Assembly (NCBI RefSeq): GCF_014212055.1
Contig: NZ_JACJVO010000005.1
Coordinates: 124,001 to 188,000, forward strand
Reading direction: 5' to 3'
DNA length: 64,000 nt
Source of the DNA: Cohnella zeiphila
GTDB lineage: Bacteria; Bacillota; Bacilli; Paenibacillales; Paenibacillaceae
The translations under genes and the position numbers were made by a program. This document shows positions 28,112 to 36,539 of this stretch, piece by piece (the stretch's first letter is position 1; each line of letters begins with the position of its first letter). Under the pieces are notes generated by a model, which saw only the letters and a program-made list of their open reading frames with translations, was not told the DNA's origin and searched no databases.

Positions 28112-28972
28112 TCGCCTTTTGCGGTACTCGCCGGGGGAGAGGCCCTTGCTCTCCCGGAAAACGCGGGCGAACCCTTTGTACGAGCGAAACCCGACCTCCA
28201 GCGCGATCTCCAGCATGCTCATATCCGTGGCGGCCAGCAGGCCGCATGCATGGCGCAGGCGAATCTCGTGCAGCAATTGGACGAAGCTCGTTCCGGTGTG
28301 CCGCTTGATAGCCGCGCTGACACGGGAAGGATGCAGGGAGAACCGCGCGGACAAATCGCTTAACGCCATGTCTTCCCGGTAGTGACCGTGAATGTATTCG
28401 ATGATCGACCATGCGTAGCCGCCTTTTCCGGAGAGTTCGCTCTTCGGATCGGGCGGCTTTTGGCGTTCGCCGGCCCGCAAAAACCGAATGAGCGTCTCGT
28501 GCAGCTTCAACGTCACGTATTCCCGCGACAGCAGGCGCCGCTCACGGGATTCGCGAAGCATCTCCTCGAACAGATGAACGAGCGGAGGCAGCGACGACTC
28601 TTCGAACTGGTGAAACGGCAAGCGGTTGCCCGTCACCCCGTCCAGCAGCCGGCGCGAGCCGGGATCGGCAGACGGTACGAGCAGATCCATCGCGAACATG
28701 CAGTTGTACAAGCGCAGCGATTCGGAAGAGGTGGTGACGATCTCGTGGATCTGATAGGGGAGCAGCAGGGTAAACGTGCCGCGGCGCATCGGATGCGTCT
28801 CCCCGTTAATCTTCTCCAGGCCTTCCCCCTCGATCACGAGCGAGCATTCGAGGAAGTCGTGGCGGTGAGCGGGAAAAGCGCGGCGGATCTCGTTCAAGGA
28901 AAGATGGAACGGGAAGTCGGGCGAGATCAGCTCGTAATCGGACAAATGTTTGTTCGTCGGGTATACCGTCAT
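28097..28972 (-). CDS. AraC family transcriptional regulator
   Basis: This 291-residue protein has an N-terminal cupin-like sensor (FPAHRHDFLECSLVIEGEG near 33, then HPMRRGTFTLLLPYQIHEI). The C-terminal AraC domain carries MALSDLSARFSLHPSRVSAA and MLEIALEVGFRSYKGFARVF. No catabolic gene is adjacent on its strand, so the target is unclear. Its stop lies inside the end of chrA. Confidence 0.9.
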   Translation of the reverse strand: MTVYPTNKHLSDYELISPDFPFHLSLNEIRRAFPAHRHDFLECSLVIEGEGLEKINGETHPMRRGTFTLLLPYQIHEIVTTSSESLRLYNCMFAMDLLVPSADPGSRRLLDGVTGNRLPFHQFEESSLPPLVHLFEEMLRESRERRLLSREYVTLKLHETLIRFLRAGERQKPPDPKSELSGKGGYAWSIIEYIHGHYREDMALSDLSARFSLHPSRVSAAIKRHTGTSFVQLLHEIRLRHACGLLAATDMSMLEIALEVGFRSYKGFARVFRESKGLSPGEYRKRRLQQS

Positions 28973-29010
28973 GTAGGCGCCTCCCGGCCGGCGTTGCGGA
29001 CGCTGTCAAA

Positions 29011-29772
29011 TTAGTTTCTATTCCTCGACACATACGGATAGATCGGATCTCTTAATTCGAAATCATACGTTTTCTCGTTCACCATTCCAACCACTTTATC
29101 GGAATCGTAAAGATCAAGCAGAAATCCGGCCATTTCTTTTGCGGTATGATATTGGGGGACTCTCCCTTTATAAATAAACTCATCCATGCCGAAGGCGCTT
29201 TTAATAAATTCGGTTTCGGTTGAAGCGGGAGCCAGGACTTTTGCTTGCAGGGCGGCTCCTTTTTCATTCAATTCTTGCGCGAGACCTTCCGTAAAGGCGC
29301 TTACATAGAACTTGGTCGCGCAGTAGGTCACCGAATAGCCGACTATTTGGTATCCTCCCCCCGAAGATACATTAATGATCCGGGTTCCTTCGACATCCGC
29401 ATAGTCGCGTGCATAAAGTGAGGACAGAACGGTTACGGCTTCCACATTCACGCGAAGCATCGTCAATATTTTATTTGCATTTTGTTCTCCGACGGAAGCA
29501 AAGTTTCCGATCCCGGCATTGTTGATCCAAGTCTCGATCCGATAATCCCGAAGACTATCGTAGAATTCATTAACACGAGCCGTAACAGACAAGTCGACGG
29601 TTCGAACGACGACATCCAGATCCGGGTTCATGCCGGCCACTTTTGATTTTAACTCTTCCAATTCCGCCGTTCTTCGTGCCGCCAGGATTAAGTTTTTTCC
29701 GCGGGCCGCAAAAGCGAGTGCCGTTTCATACCCGATTCCCGAACTGGCTCCCGTAATGACCGTATATTTCAT
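29011..29772 (-). CDS. Short-chain dehydrogenase/reductase
   Basis: The start giving MKYTVITGAS follows CAGGAGG by 8 nt. The 253-residue protein has the SDR Rossmann glycine motif TGASSGIG (8-15), NNAG near 88, the catalytic Ser in NVSSGGG and YCATK with the catalytic Tyr and Lys. It probably uses NADP, given the basic RR after the second strand. It lies 19 nt after the MarR gene and is probably repressed by it; the substrate is unknown. Confidence 0.9.
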   Translation of the reverse strand: MKYTVITGASSGIGYETALAFAARGKNLILAARRTAELEELKSKVAGMNPDLDVVVRTVDLSVTARVNEFYDSLRDYRIETWINNAGIGNFASVGEQNANKILTMLRVNVEAVTVLSSLYARDYADVEGTRIINVSSGGGYQIVGYSVTYCATKFYVSAFTEGLAQELNEKGAALQAKVLAPASTETEFIKSAFGMDEFIYKGRVPQYHTAKEMAGFLLDLYDSDKVVGMVNEKTYDFELRDPIYPYVSRNRN

Positions 29773-29791
29773 ATCATCATCCTCCTGTTCC

Positions 29792-30295
29792 TTAACTCTC
29801 AAAACCGCGGATATAAGCTTCCTGTTGCTTGAGCATATAATCCGAAGCCTTTCTCATCATCTCGGTAAAAAGCAGGCTTTCTTCCTCTCCCAGATGCTTG
29901 ACGAGACCGACGAACATGCCGAGGCGGGCTTCGTTAATACGCTGTATATACTCTTTGCCTTTCTCCGAGAGCCGGATTCGGACAACCCGCCTATCGGCCG
30001 GATCGGCCTGACGCTCGACAAGTTCCTGTGCCTCCAGACTGTTGATATGGTGCGTTACCGTTGGAGAAGTGACGTTCAGTTTCCCGCTTATTTCCGAGAC
30101 CATCAATCCCGGACCGTCATCCTTGGCATTCCTGCTGATGTAATAGAGAACCATAATCTCGCCCGGCTTTTGATGGTATAGCGAGCGATTCTGCATCCTA
30201 TTTCCGCTAACCTGCGATTGAAAGTACGATTCCATTAACTGCATGGCTATGTTCTTCTGCCTGTCCGTCAAACCGGTCCCTCCCCGAACGCGCAT
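29792..30295 (-). CDS. MarR family transcriptional regulator
   Basis: This is a 167-residue winged-helix regulator with MVSEISGKLNVTSPTVTHHI as recognition region and the wing DRRVVRIRLSEKGKEY. It heads a two-gene operon with the SDR gene. Overlapping palindromes at 30347-30368, just downstream of its -10 box, are the likely binding site, so it should repress itself and the SDR. Confidence 0.92.
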   Translation of the reverse strand: MRVRGGTGLTDRQKNIAMQLMESYFQSQVSGNRMQNRSLYHQKPGEIMVLYYISRNAKDDGPGLMVSEISGKLNVTSPTVTHHINSLEAQELVERQADPADRRVVRIRLSEKGKEYIQRINEARLGMFVGLVKHLGEEESLLFTEMMRKASDYMLKQQEAYIRGFES

Positions 30296-30346
30296 ATCGC
30301 CATCAAATCGCTGCGCTAAATCGCAAAATGATAGATATTCTATTAG

Positions 30347-30368
30347 ATAGATTATCTATTAAATAGAT
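30347..30368. promoter_or_regulatory. MarR operator candidates (overlapping palindromes)
   Basis: ATAGATTATCTAT (30347-30359) and ATCTATTAAATAGAT (30354-30368) are both perfect palindromes and share an ATCTAT arm. A further TCTAT/ATAGA pair lies at 30339-30351. They sit 7-40 nt downstream of the -10 of the MarR promoter. Confidence 0.7.
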
Positions 30369-30374
30369 GTTCTA

Positions 30375-30403
30375 AGTATATGGAAACAAGAAAAAATAGT
30401 CAA
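30375..30403 (-). promoter_or_regulatory. Sigma-A promoter of the MarR-SDR operon
   Basis: On the minus strand TTGACT (30398-30403), a 17-nt spacer and TATACT (30375-30380) make a good promoter, directly followed by the AT-rich operator palindromes. Confidence 0.8.
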
Positions 30404-30557
30404 ATCGTTTCGGCCGGTCGGCCGGGGCGAAAATCGTCCCGATCGCAACAGTTATTGTCCGGATCGGCCATGAATTCGCCGGAGCGGTCGATTATGATGA
30501 GGGGGAAATCGGTTACATAAAGCGGCGGAACGGCCGCCGGGCAGGGAGGGAACGAAC

Positions 30558-31622
30558 CTGAGCGAGACGATCGGAGTGGGCGTGCTCGGCTTCGCCCACG
30601 GTCATGTCGGAGCGTATTGCGCGGAATGGAGAACGGCCGATTACGGCGTGCGCGTTCTGGCGGGATGGGATCATGACGCGGCCAGGCTGGATGCGGCGGC
30701 GGCAGAGTACGGTTTGGCGCCGTATCCGGATGTCGGGGAGCTGCTGGACCGCGAAGACATTCGCGCGGTCGTGATCGGAGCGGAGACGTCCCGGCATGCC
30801 GAACTGGCGGAGCTTGCCGCCGATCGCGGCAAGGCGATCGTGCTGCAGAAGCCGATGGCGCTGACGCTCGCCGAGGCGGAGCGGATCCGCGCCGCGGTGA
30901 GCCGGAACGGAGTGCCGTTTACGCTGGCGTGGCAGATGAGGGTCGATCCGCAGAACGTTCAGATGAAAAAGTGGCTCGAGAGCGGAGAGCTCGGCCAAGT
31001 ATTCATGGTTCGCCGCCGTCATGGCCTGTCGATGGGGCTGAGTGCCGACTTTGCGAATTCGTGGCACGTCGATCCGGCGCTCAACCGGGACATCTGGGCC
31101 GACGATTGCTCGCACCCGGCCGACTTCGTCCACTGGCTGCTTGGCGTCCCGGAGACGGTGACGGCGGAGATCGAATCGCTGTACAATCCGCGCATTCCCA
31201 GCGACAACGGCATCGCCGTCTATCGTTACCCGGGCGGGCCGATCGCCGAAGTGAGCTGTTCGTTCACGTGCGCGGCGGCGGAGAACACGACGGAGATCGT
31301 CTGCGAGAAAGGAACGATCGTGCAAAACTTCGGCGACGCGGTCAGCTGCAACGTTCCCCGCCCGGAGCAAGCGGCGGCGCTCAAGCGGTTCGACGTCGGG
31401 ACCGGAGCTTGGACCGAGAGCCCGATCGCGGCTCCGCCGAACCACGGCTTCCGGATCCGCGCGCTGGCCGGACCGCTGGCCGAATTTATCGGCGGCAAGC
31501 GGGAGCCTCTGGCGACCGCGGAGGAAGGAATCGCCTCGCTGCGCATGGTGCTGGCCACCTACGTTTCGTCTCGCGAGGGCAGGCGGGTTCGTCTGGACGA
31601 CCCGGCTTTGGAGCAGGTTTGA
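30558..31622 (+). CDS. Gfo/Idh/MocA family oxidoreductase (possible CTG start)
   Basis: This NAD(P)-dependent oxidoreductase has an N-terminal Rossmann motif (GVGVLGFAHGHVG), VLQKPMALTLAEAERI with the conserved Lys-Pro, and a C-terminal beta-sheet domain with WADDCSHPADFVHWLLG. The first in-frame ATG/GTG/TTG is a GTG at 30576, but GGGAGGG lies 7 nt before an in-frame CTG at 30558, which restores the full first strand. The 354-residue length from CTG fits the family. It heads a run of plus-strand sugar-modifying genes. The substrate is unknown; the family oxidises or reduces sugars and inositols. Confidence 0.85.
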   Translation: MSETIGVGVLGFAHGHVGAYCAEWRTADYGVRVLAGWDHDAARLDAAAAEYGLAPYPDVGELLDREDIRAVVIGAETSRHAELAELAADRGKAIVLQKPMALTLAEAERIRAAVSRNGVPFTLAWQMRVDPQNVQMKKWLESGELGQVFMVRRRHGLSMGLSADFANSWHVDPALNRDIWADDCSHPADFVHWLLGVPETVTAEIESLYNPRIPSDNGIAVYRYPGGPIAEVSCSFTCAAAENTTEIVCEKGTIVQNFGDAVSCNVPRPEQAAALKRFDVGTGAWTESPIAAPPNHGFRIRALAGPLAEFIGGKREPLATAEEGIASLRMVLATYVSSREGRRVRLDDPALEQV

Positions 31623-31693
31623 CATTTTCCCCCAAAAAAAGAGGAGGTGAAGTTTCCGGCTTGCGGCACGGGCGCAGGCTCGGAAACGAAGCG

Positions 31694-32800
31694 ATGGCAG
31701 TCAAGATCGGAATCGTCGGCATGAACGGAATCGGCAACAACCATGCGAACTGTTACAAGACGGATGAGCTCGCCGATCTGGCGGCGGTCTGCGACGTCGT
31801 TAAGGAACGGGCCGATGCGGCCGCGGAGAAGCACGGCGTCAAGGCATATTACAGCCTGAAGGACATGATCGAGAACGAGCCCGATCTGGAAGTGGTCGAC
31901 GTCACGACCGGCGGCATCGACAACGGGAGCTGGCACTTCGAGCCGGCGATGGAAGCGATCGGCTACGGCAAGCACGTGCTGGTGGAAAAGCCGCTCAGCA
32001 ACGATGTCCGCGAAGCTCGCGAGCTGGTCGCGGCGGCGGATCGCAAGAAAGTTTACCTGGGCTGCAACCTGAACCACTACTTCACGTCTCCGGCCGAGAA
32101 GGCGAAGCAGTACATGGAGAGCGGAGATATCGGCGAGACGGTTTACTGCCTGGCGAAGATGGGCTTCAACGGCGGCGAAGCGAATTACGGCCTGGCGGCA
32201 TCGCCGAAGATCAAGGGCCATCCTTATTTTCACATGAGGGCGTTCCTGACTCACCCGCTCAGCGTCATGCGTTACTTCTGCGGCGACGTGACCCATATCC
32301 AGACGTTCTCCGACCGTCCCGGCTTCCGCCGGAGCGCGGGAGACGTCATGGTCTCGATCAACAGCATCCATCTGAAATTCGCGAGCGGCGCCGTCGGATA
32401 CTTGCTCAGCCAACGGGGCGATGCGGTGTACGGACTCGGCGGCTGGTGGAGCCTGGAGCTGGCGGGCACGCGCGGCACGTTCTGCATCGAGAACTGCGTC
32501 GAGAAGATCTCCTATTGGCGCGCGGATAAAGGCATTCCGGCGATCAGCGTCCAGCCCGAGCCGGTTGTGACGGACTTCGGCACGAACGATTTCAATTCGA
32601 CGTTCGGCAACCGGCTGCACGCTTTCCTTGAAGATGTCTCCAATAAGGTGGCGTTCGAAAATTTGCGCGGAAGCGGGCGCGACGCGCTGGCCGTGATGGA
32701 GTATACGCACGCCGTCCAAGAATCGTACGAGCGCGGCGGCGAGCTCGTTCGGCCGAATCCGCTGCCGCCGCTGCACGGCGACCCGCACTTCATGAAGTAA
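31694..32800 (+). CDS. Gfo/Idh/MocA family oxidoreductase
   Basis: This 368-residue protein opens with the Rossmann strand MAVKIGIVGMNGIGNNHANC and has the substrate-domain motif VLVEKPLSNDVREARELV near 100. The ATG at 31694 lacks a ribosome site; an in-frame TTG at 31661 lies about 12 nt after GAGGAGGTGA and would add 11 residues, so the true start may be upstream. It lies 71 nt after the first oxidoreductase and 16 nt before the isomerase gene. With the homologue at 35498 this makes three such enzymes in one locus, which suggests successive oxidation and reduction of one sugar or polyol. Confidence 0.87.
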   Translation: MAVKIGIVGMNGIGNNHANCYKTDELADLAAVCDVVKERADAAAEKHGVKAYYSLKDMIENEPDLEVVDVTTGGIDNGSWHFEPAMEAIGYGKHVLVEKPLSNDVREARELVAAADRKKVYLGCNLNHYFTSPAEKAKQYMESGDIGETVYCLAKMGFNGGEANYGLAASPKIKGHPYFHMRAFLTHPLSVMRYFCGDVTHIQTFSDRPGFRRSAGDVMVSINSIHLKFASGAVGYLLSQRGDAVYGLGGWWSLELAGTRGTFCIENCVEKISYWRADKGIPAISVQPEPVVTDFGTNDFNSTFGNRLHAFLEDVSNKVAFENLRGSGRDALAVMEYTHAVQESYERGGELVRPNPLPPLHGDPHFMK

Positions 32801-32816
32801 ACAGGAGGGATCATAC

Positions 32817-33620
32817 ATGATCAGTTTGGGAGTCAACTCCGTATTGTTCAAGCAGTTCGATTTCGCCACGGCGGCGCGCGCGATCGCGCTGGCCGGATAT
32901 GACGGCGTGGAGATCGCGGCCATTCAGGGGATGTGCGAGCATCTGGACCTGAGCCGCTGGAAAGAACAGAAAGCCGAGCTGCAGGCGATCGTTCAGGAGA
33001 ACGGGCTGCGGTTCCTGTCCACGGAGGTCGCTTCGCTGAGCGAGGAAAGACTGCTGCCGGCGTTCGAGGCCGCGGCGGAGATCGGCATTCCGATCGTCAA
33101 CGTCGGACCCGGAGGCAAATCGGGCGTCGAGGAGGACCTCGCGGCTTCGATCGATCGCCTTGGCCATATGGCCGACCGGGCCGCTTCCTACGGCGTGACG
33201 CTGTGCGTCAAGGCGCACGTCGGCAACGCGATCTACAACACGCCGACCACGCTGCGCGCGATGAACGAGATCGCCTCGCCGGCGTTCGGCATCGACATGG
33301 ACCCGAGCCACATCCACCGCTCCGGCGAGAACGCCGAAGAGGCGCTGCCGGCCGTGCTGAGCCGGGTGAAGCACGTGCACATCCGCGACTGCAAGGGACG
33401 CGAGCAAGGACCCGGCCCGATCGAGCTGCAGGCGTGCGGCCGCGGGGACATCGACCTGTACGGCTACTGCAAGGCGATGGTCGACGGCGGCTACGACGGC
33501 CCGGTCGTGCTGGAAGTGATCGGCGCGACTCCCGAGCATACGCTGGACCGCTTGTCGATCGTGGCCGCCGAATCGTATGGCTACCTGAACGCCTGCCTGA
33601 AGCGGCTGGGCGCCAGGTAA
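32817..33620 (+). CDS. Sugar phosphate isomerase/epimerase (xylose isomerase-like TIM barrel)
   Basis: This 267-residue TIM barrel of the AP endonuclease 2/IolE type starts MISLGVNSVLFKQFDF, with ACAGGAGGG 9 nt upstream. Likely metal and catalytic residues appear in STEVASL, FGIDMDPSHIHRSGE, VKHVHIRDCKG and VVLEVIG. Family members isomerise, epimerise or dehydrate ketoses and inositols. Its position directly after two Gfo/Idh/MocA enzymes is a classic combination in inositol or keto-sugar pathways. The 51-bp repeats begin just after its stop. Confidence 0.85.
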   Translation: MISLGVNSVLFKQFDFATAARAIALAGYDGVEIAAIQGMCEHLDLSRWKEQKAELQAIVQENGLRFLSTEVASLSEERLLPAFEAAAEIGIPIVNVGPGGKSGVEEDLAASIDRLGHMADRAASYGVTLCVKAHVGNAIYNTPTTLRAMNEIASPAFGIDMDPSHIHRSGENAEEALPAVLSRVKHVHIRDCKGREQGPGPIELQACGRGDIDLYGYCKAMVDGGYDGPVVLEVIGATPEHTLDRLSIVAAESYGYLNACLKRLGAR

Positions 33621-33650
33621 AGCGCGGGACTCCGGCTTCGGCGGAATGGG

Positions 33651-33838
33651 TGAAAGAGAGTAACGAGGTTTCTCACATTGTCGGGGCTTCGGCGAAATCG
33701 GCGGAAGAGAGTAACTGGATTCCTTACATTGGCGGGGCTTCTGCGAAATCGGTGAAAGAGAGTAACCGGATTACTCACATTAGCGGGACTTCGGCGGAAC
33801 TGGTGAAAGAGAGTAACTAGATTACCTACATGAGCGTA
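33651..33838. repeat. 51-bp intergenic tandem repeat, cluster 2 (four units)
   Basis: Units start at 33651, 33702, 33753 and 33804, exactly 51 nt apart. The shared part reads TGAAAGAGAGTAAC, two or three variable bases, GATTNCTCACATT and a GCGGGGCTTC/GCGAAATCGG tail. A partial tail of a further unit precedes it from about 33627. It matches cluster 1 at 22974 and lies between the isomerase and the sulfatase-fold gene. Confidence 0.87.
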
Positions 33839-33913
33839 ACGATAACGAGATGGGCGAAAAAGGCACAACAGTTTTTTCCACCGGATATTGATAGCAAGAG
33901 GAGGAACTTATCG

Positions 33914-35350
33914 ATGGCATCCAAAAAGTCGCAGAAGCCGAAAAAGCCGAAAGAATGGAAACAACCGAACATCGTCATTTTCGGCATCGACAGCTTGCGC
34001 CGCGACCATATGAGCTCATACGGTTATACGCGGTTGACGACGCCGCATATGGATCAGGTCGCCCGCGAGGGCGTGCTGTTCGAGAACCACTTCAGCCCGA
34101 GCATTCCGACGACGCCGGGCTACGCATCGATGCTGACGGGGCGGGACGTTTTCGGCACCGACGTGGTGGCGCTGCGCCACCAGGGCCCTCTCGGCGATCA
34201 CGTCAAGACGCTGGCGGAGACGCTTGCCGACAACGGCTACAACACGACTTGCATCGGGTTCACGGGCAATCCGTCCTCGCGCGGCTTCCAGACGTACCTG
34301 GACTACGAATCGTGGCTGCCGGACGCGTCCGGGCGCGCGCCGAAGGCGCAAAACCTGAATGAAGTAGCGGTGCCGGAGCTGGAGCGGCTGGCCGCGGACG
34401 ACAAGCCGTTTTTCCTGTTCATGCGGCATATGGACCCTCACTCTCCTTATTTGCCGCCCGCCCCTTATGAGCGGATGTTCTACGGCAGCGACGAGAAAGA
34501 TCCGTCCAACGATTCGATGGAGCCGGTATACGGCTTTAAGCCGTTCGCCGATTTCCTCAAATCGTGGATTCCCGAAGGCGTCACCGACCAAGAGTACGTC
34601 ACCGCCCAATACGACGGCGCGGTCGCGTACATGGACGCGGCGATCCAGACGATTTTCGCCAAGCTGAAGGCGCTCGGCGTCGAGGAAGACACGCTGGTCG
34701 TCATCACGTCCGACCACGGCGAGACGCTGTACGAGCACGATTGCTTTTTCGACCATCACGGCCTGTATGAATGCACGCTCGTCGTTCCGCTCATCCTGAA
34801 GTTCCCCGGCCGCCTTCCGGCAGGGAGGCGGATCTCGGACGTGTCGCTCATCTCGGACATTATGCCGACCGTCCTCGACCTGCTCGGGATCGACAGCGGG
34901 CTGCCGTTCGACGGACGCAGCCTGACCGGCGTCATCGCCGGCGAATCGGCCGAGCGGAAAAGCGAATTCTACATCACGGAGTGCACCTGGATGCGCAAGC
35001 ACGGCTGGCGGACGCCGGAGTGGAAGCTGATCTGCGCGTTGGAGCCGGATTTCCATTTCAAGCCGGAGGTCGAGCTGTATAACCTCATCCGGGATCCGGA
35101 GGAGAACGTCAATCTGGCCGAGTCGGAGCCGGAGGTCGTGGAGCTGCTGCGCGAACGGATGAACCGGTATATCGCCAAACGCGAGAAGGAAGTCGGCCGC
35201 ACGAACCCGATCTATACGAACCTGAACTGGGCCGGGCTGAACCGTCCGTTCGAATCCTCTCAAGATGCCTACGACTCTCTTCATATCGGGTCGATCGCGA
35301 ACGCAAGGTCTCTTCAAAGCAAGGGCAAAGGGAAGAAGAAGAAGGCCTAA
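33914..35350 (+). CDS. Sulfatase-fold hydrolase with Thr at the nucleophile position
   Basis: The ATG at 33914 follows AGAGGAGG by 9 nt; the open frame upstream runs through the repeats and is not used. The 478-residue protein has the alkaline phosphatase/sulfatase fold: metal ligand D26 in GIDSLRRDH, a second site at SDHGETLYEHD, and LYNLIRDPEENVNLAE near the end. Where sulfatases have C-x-P-x-R before LTG, this has T66-T-P-G-Y, so no formylglycine can form. Thr at this place is typical of phosphodiesterases, LtaS/EptA-type enzymes and phosphopentomutase. It is probably a phospho-ester enzyme; no signal peptide is seen and the C-terminus is Lys-rich. Confidence 0.85.
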   Translation: MASKKSQKPKKPKEWKQPNIVIFGIDSLRRDHMSSYGYTRLTTPHMDQVAREGVLFENHFSPSIPTTPGYASMLTGRDVFGTDVVALRHQGPLGDHVKTLAETLADNGYNTTCIGFTGNPSSRGFQTYLDYESWLPDASGRAPKAQNLNEVAVPELERLAADDKPFFLFMRHMDPHSPYLPPAPYERMFYGSDEKDPSNDSMEPVYGFKPFADFLKSWIPEGVTDQEYVTAQYDGAVAYMDAAIQTIFAKLKALGVEEDTLVVITSDHGETLYEHDCFFDHHGLYECTLVVPLILKFPGRLPAGRRISDVSLISDIMPTVLDLLGIDSGLPFDGRSLTGVIAGESAERKSEFYITECTWMRKHGWRTPEWKLICALEPDFHFKPEVELYNLIRDPEENVNLAESEPEVVELLRERMNRYIAKREKEVGRTNPIYTNLNWAGLNRPFESSQDAYDSLHIGSIANARSLQSKGKGKKKKA

Positions 35351-35497
35351 GTGACCGTTGAAAATGAAACGCTGACAGCGGACCGCCCACAGGGGGCGGA
35401 AGTTCGGCGGATAGAGAGCAAGAGGGCAGTCTAGCTGCCCACACAGGCGAGCGGTCATACGCTCGGCCGAATTGACCACGGAAAGGGCGGGCTCGCC

Positions 35498-36508
35498 ATG
35501 ATCAAAGTCGCCGTCGTCGGCGTCAATCATATCGGCAACATTCACTGCCGCGCCTACCGGCAGCACCCGGATACGGAGCTGGTCGCCGTCTGCGACCTGA
35601 TCTCCGAGCGGGCGGAAGCGGCGGGGCGCGAGCACCGGGTTCCCCATTACGCCGATCTGCGCAAGCTGCTCGAGAAGGAGACGGTCGACGTCGTCGTCGT
35701 GGCGACCGCGGGCGTGGAGAAGGGCAGCCACCACTTCGCCCCGGCGATGACGGCGATGGAGGCGGGGGTCGACGTATTCGTCGAGAAGCCGCTCTCCAAC
35801 GACATCGAAGAGGCGCGCAAGATGGTCGCCTTCGCCCGGGAAAAAGGCGTCCGGCTGGCCTGCAACCTGAACCACCGGTTTACGCCGGCCGCCTACAAGG
35901 CGAAGGAGCTCGTGGAGCAGGGCAAGCTGGGCGAGCTGCTGTTCGTGAACATGCGGCTGACGATCCGCAACCCGCAGGAAGATACGGAATGGCTCCATAT
36001 GCGCGCGCTGCATCCGCACTCCGTCGACGTCATGCGCTACTTGGCGGGCGACATCGCCAGGGTTCAAAGCTTCATGACCAAGGCGCCGGGGCGGCAGAGC
36101 TGGTCGACCGCATCGGTCAACATGGAGTTCGCCTCGGGCGCGGTCGGCCATCTGACGGGCAGCTACGACATGTCGATGCGCCATCCGATCGAATTTTGCG
36201 AGGTGGCCGGCAGCGAAGGAAGGCTGATCATCGACAACGTCTACGAGAGCATGACGTTCTACCCGCATCATTCCGACGAGCTGACCGTGATTCGCAATTC
36301 GCTGTTCGGCGGAATGAAAGGGTTCGACGACACGTTCGATCAGCGGATCGGACGGTTCATCGAGGAACTGAAGGCGGGCGCGGGACCGGACGCGATCTCG
36401 GCGTCGGGCGCCGATGCGCTGGCGGCGCAGGAAGCGATCGAGGCGGCCATCCGCTCGCACAAGCTCGGAGGCGCTCCGGTCGAAGTGCCGCAAGGCGAGA
36501 CGAGGTAA
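35498..36508 (+). CDS. Gfo/Idh/MocA family oxidoreductase
   Basis: This is a 336-residue oxidoreductase with Rossmann start MIKVAVVGVNHIGNIHCRAY, VFVEKPLSNDIEEARKMV near 95, and a late FDDTFDQRIGRFIEELKAG. It resembles the homologue at 31694 in the EKPLSND block. It lies 31 nt before cysC and probably belongs to its operon. Two short GC hairpins without T-runs lie in the 147-nt gap before it. Confidence 0.88.
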   Translation: MIKVAVVGVNHIGNIHCRAYRQHPDTELVAVCDLISERAEAAGREHRVPHYADLRKLLEKETVDVVVVATAGVEKGSHHFAPAMTAMEAGVDVFVEKPLSNDIEEARKMVAFAREKGVRLACNLNHRFTPAAYKAKELVEQGKLGELLFVNMRLTIRNPQEDTEWLHMRALHPHSVDVMRYLAGDIARVQSFMTKAPGRQSWSTASVNMEFASGAVGHLTGSYDMSMRHPIEFCEVAGSEGRLIIDNVYESMTFYPHHSDELTVIRNSLFGGMKGFDDTFDQRIGRFIEELKAGAGPDAISASGADALAAQEAIEAAIRSHKLGGAPVEVPQGETR

Positions 36509-36539
36509 GCAAGCATTGGAGCAATCGGAGGGGACAGAC

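Noticed and set aside
33581-33868. Minus-strand 17-residue repeat protein encoded by cluster 2
   Set aside because: The frame is open only because the repeat period is a multiple of three. It has no ribosome site or promoter and overlaps the end of the isomerase gene.
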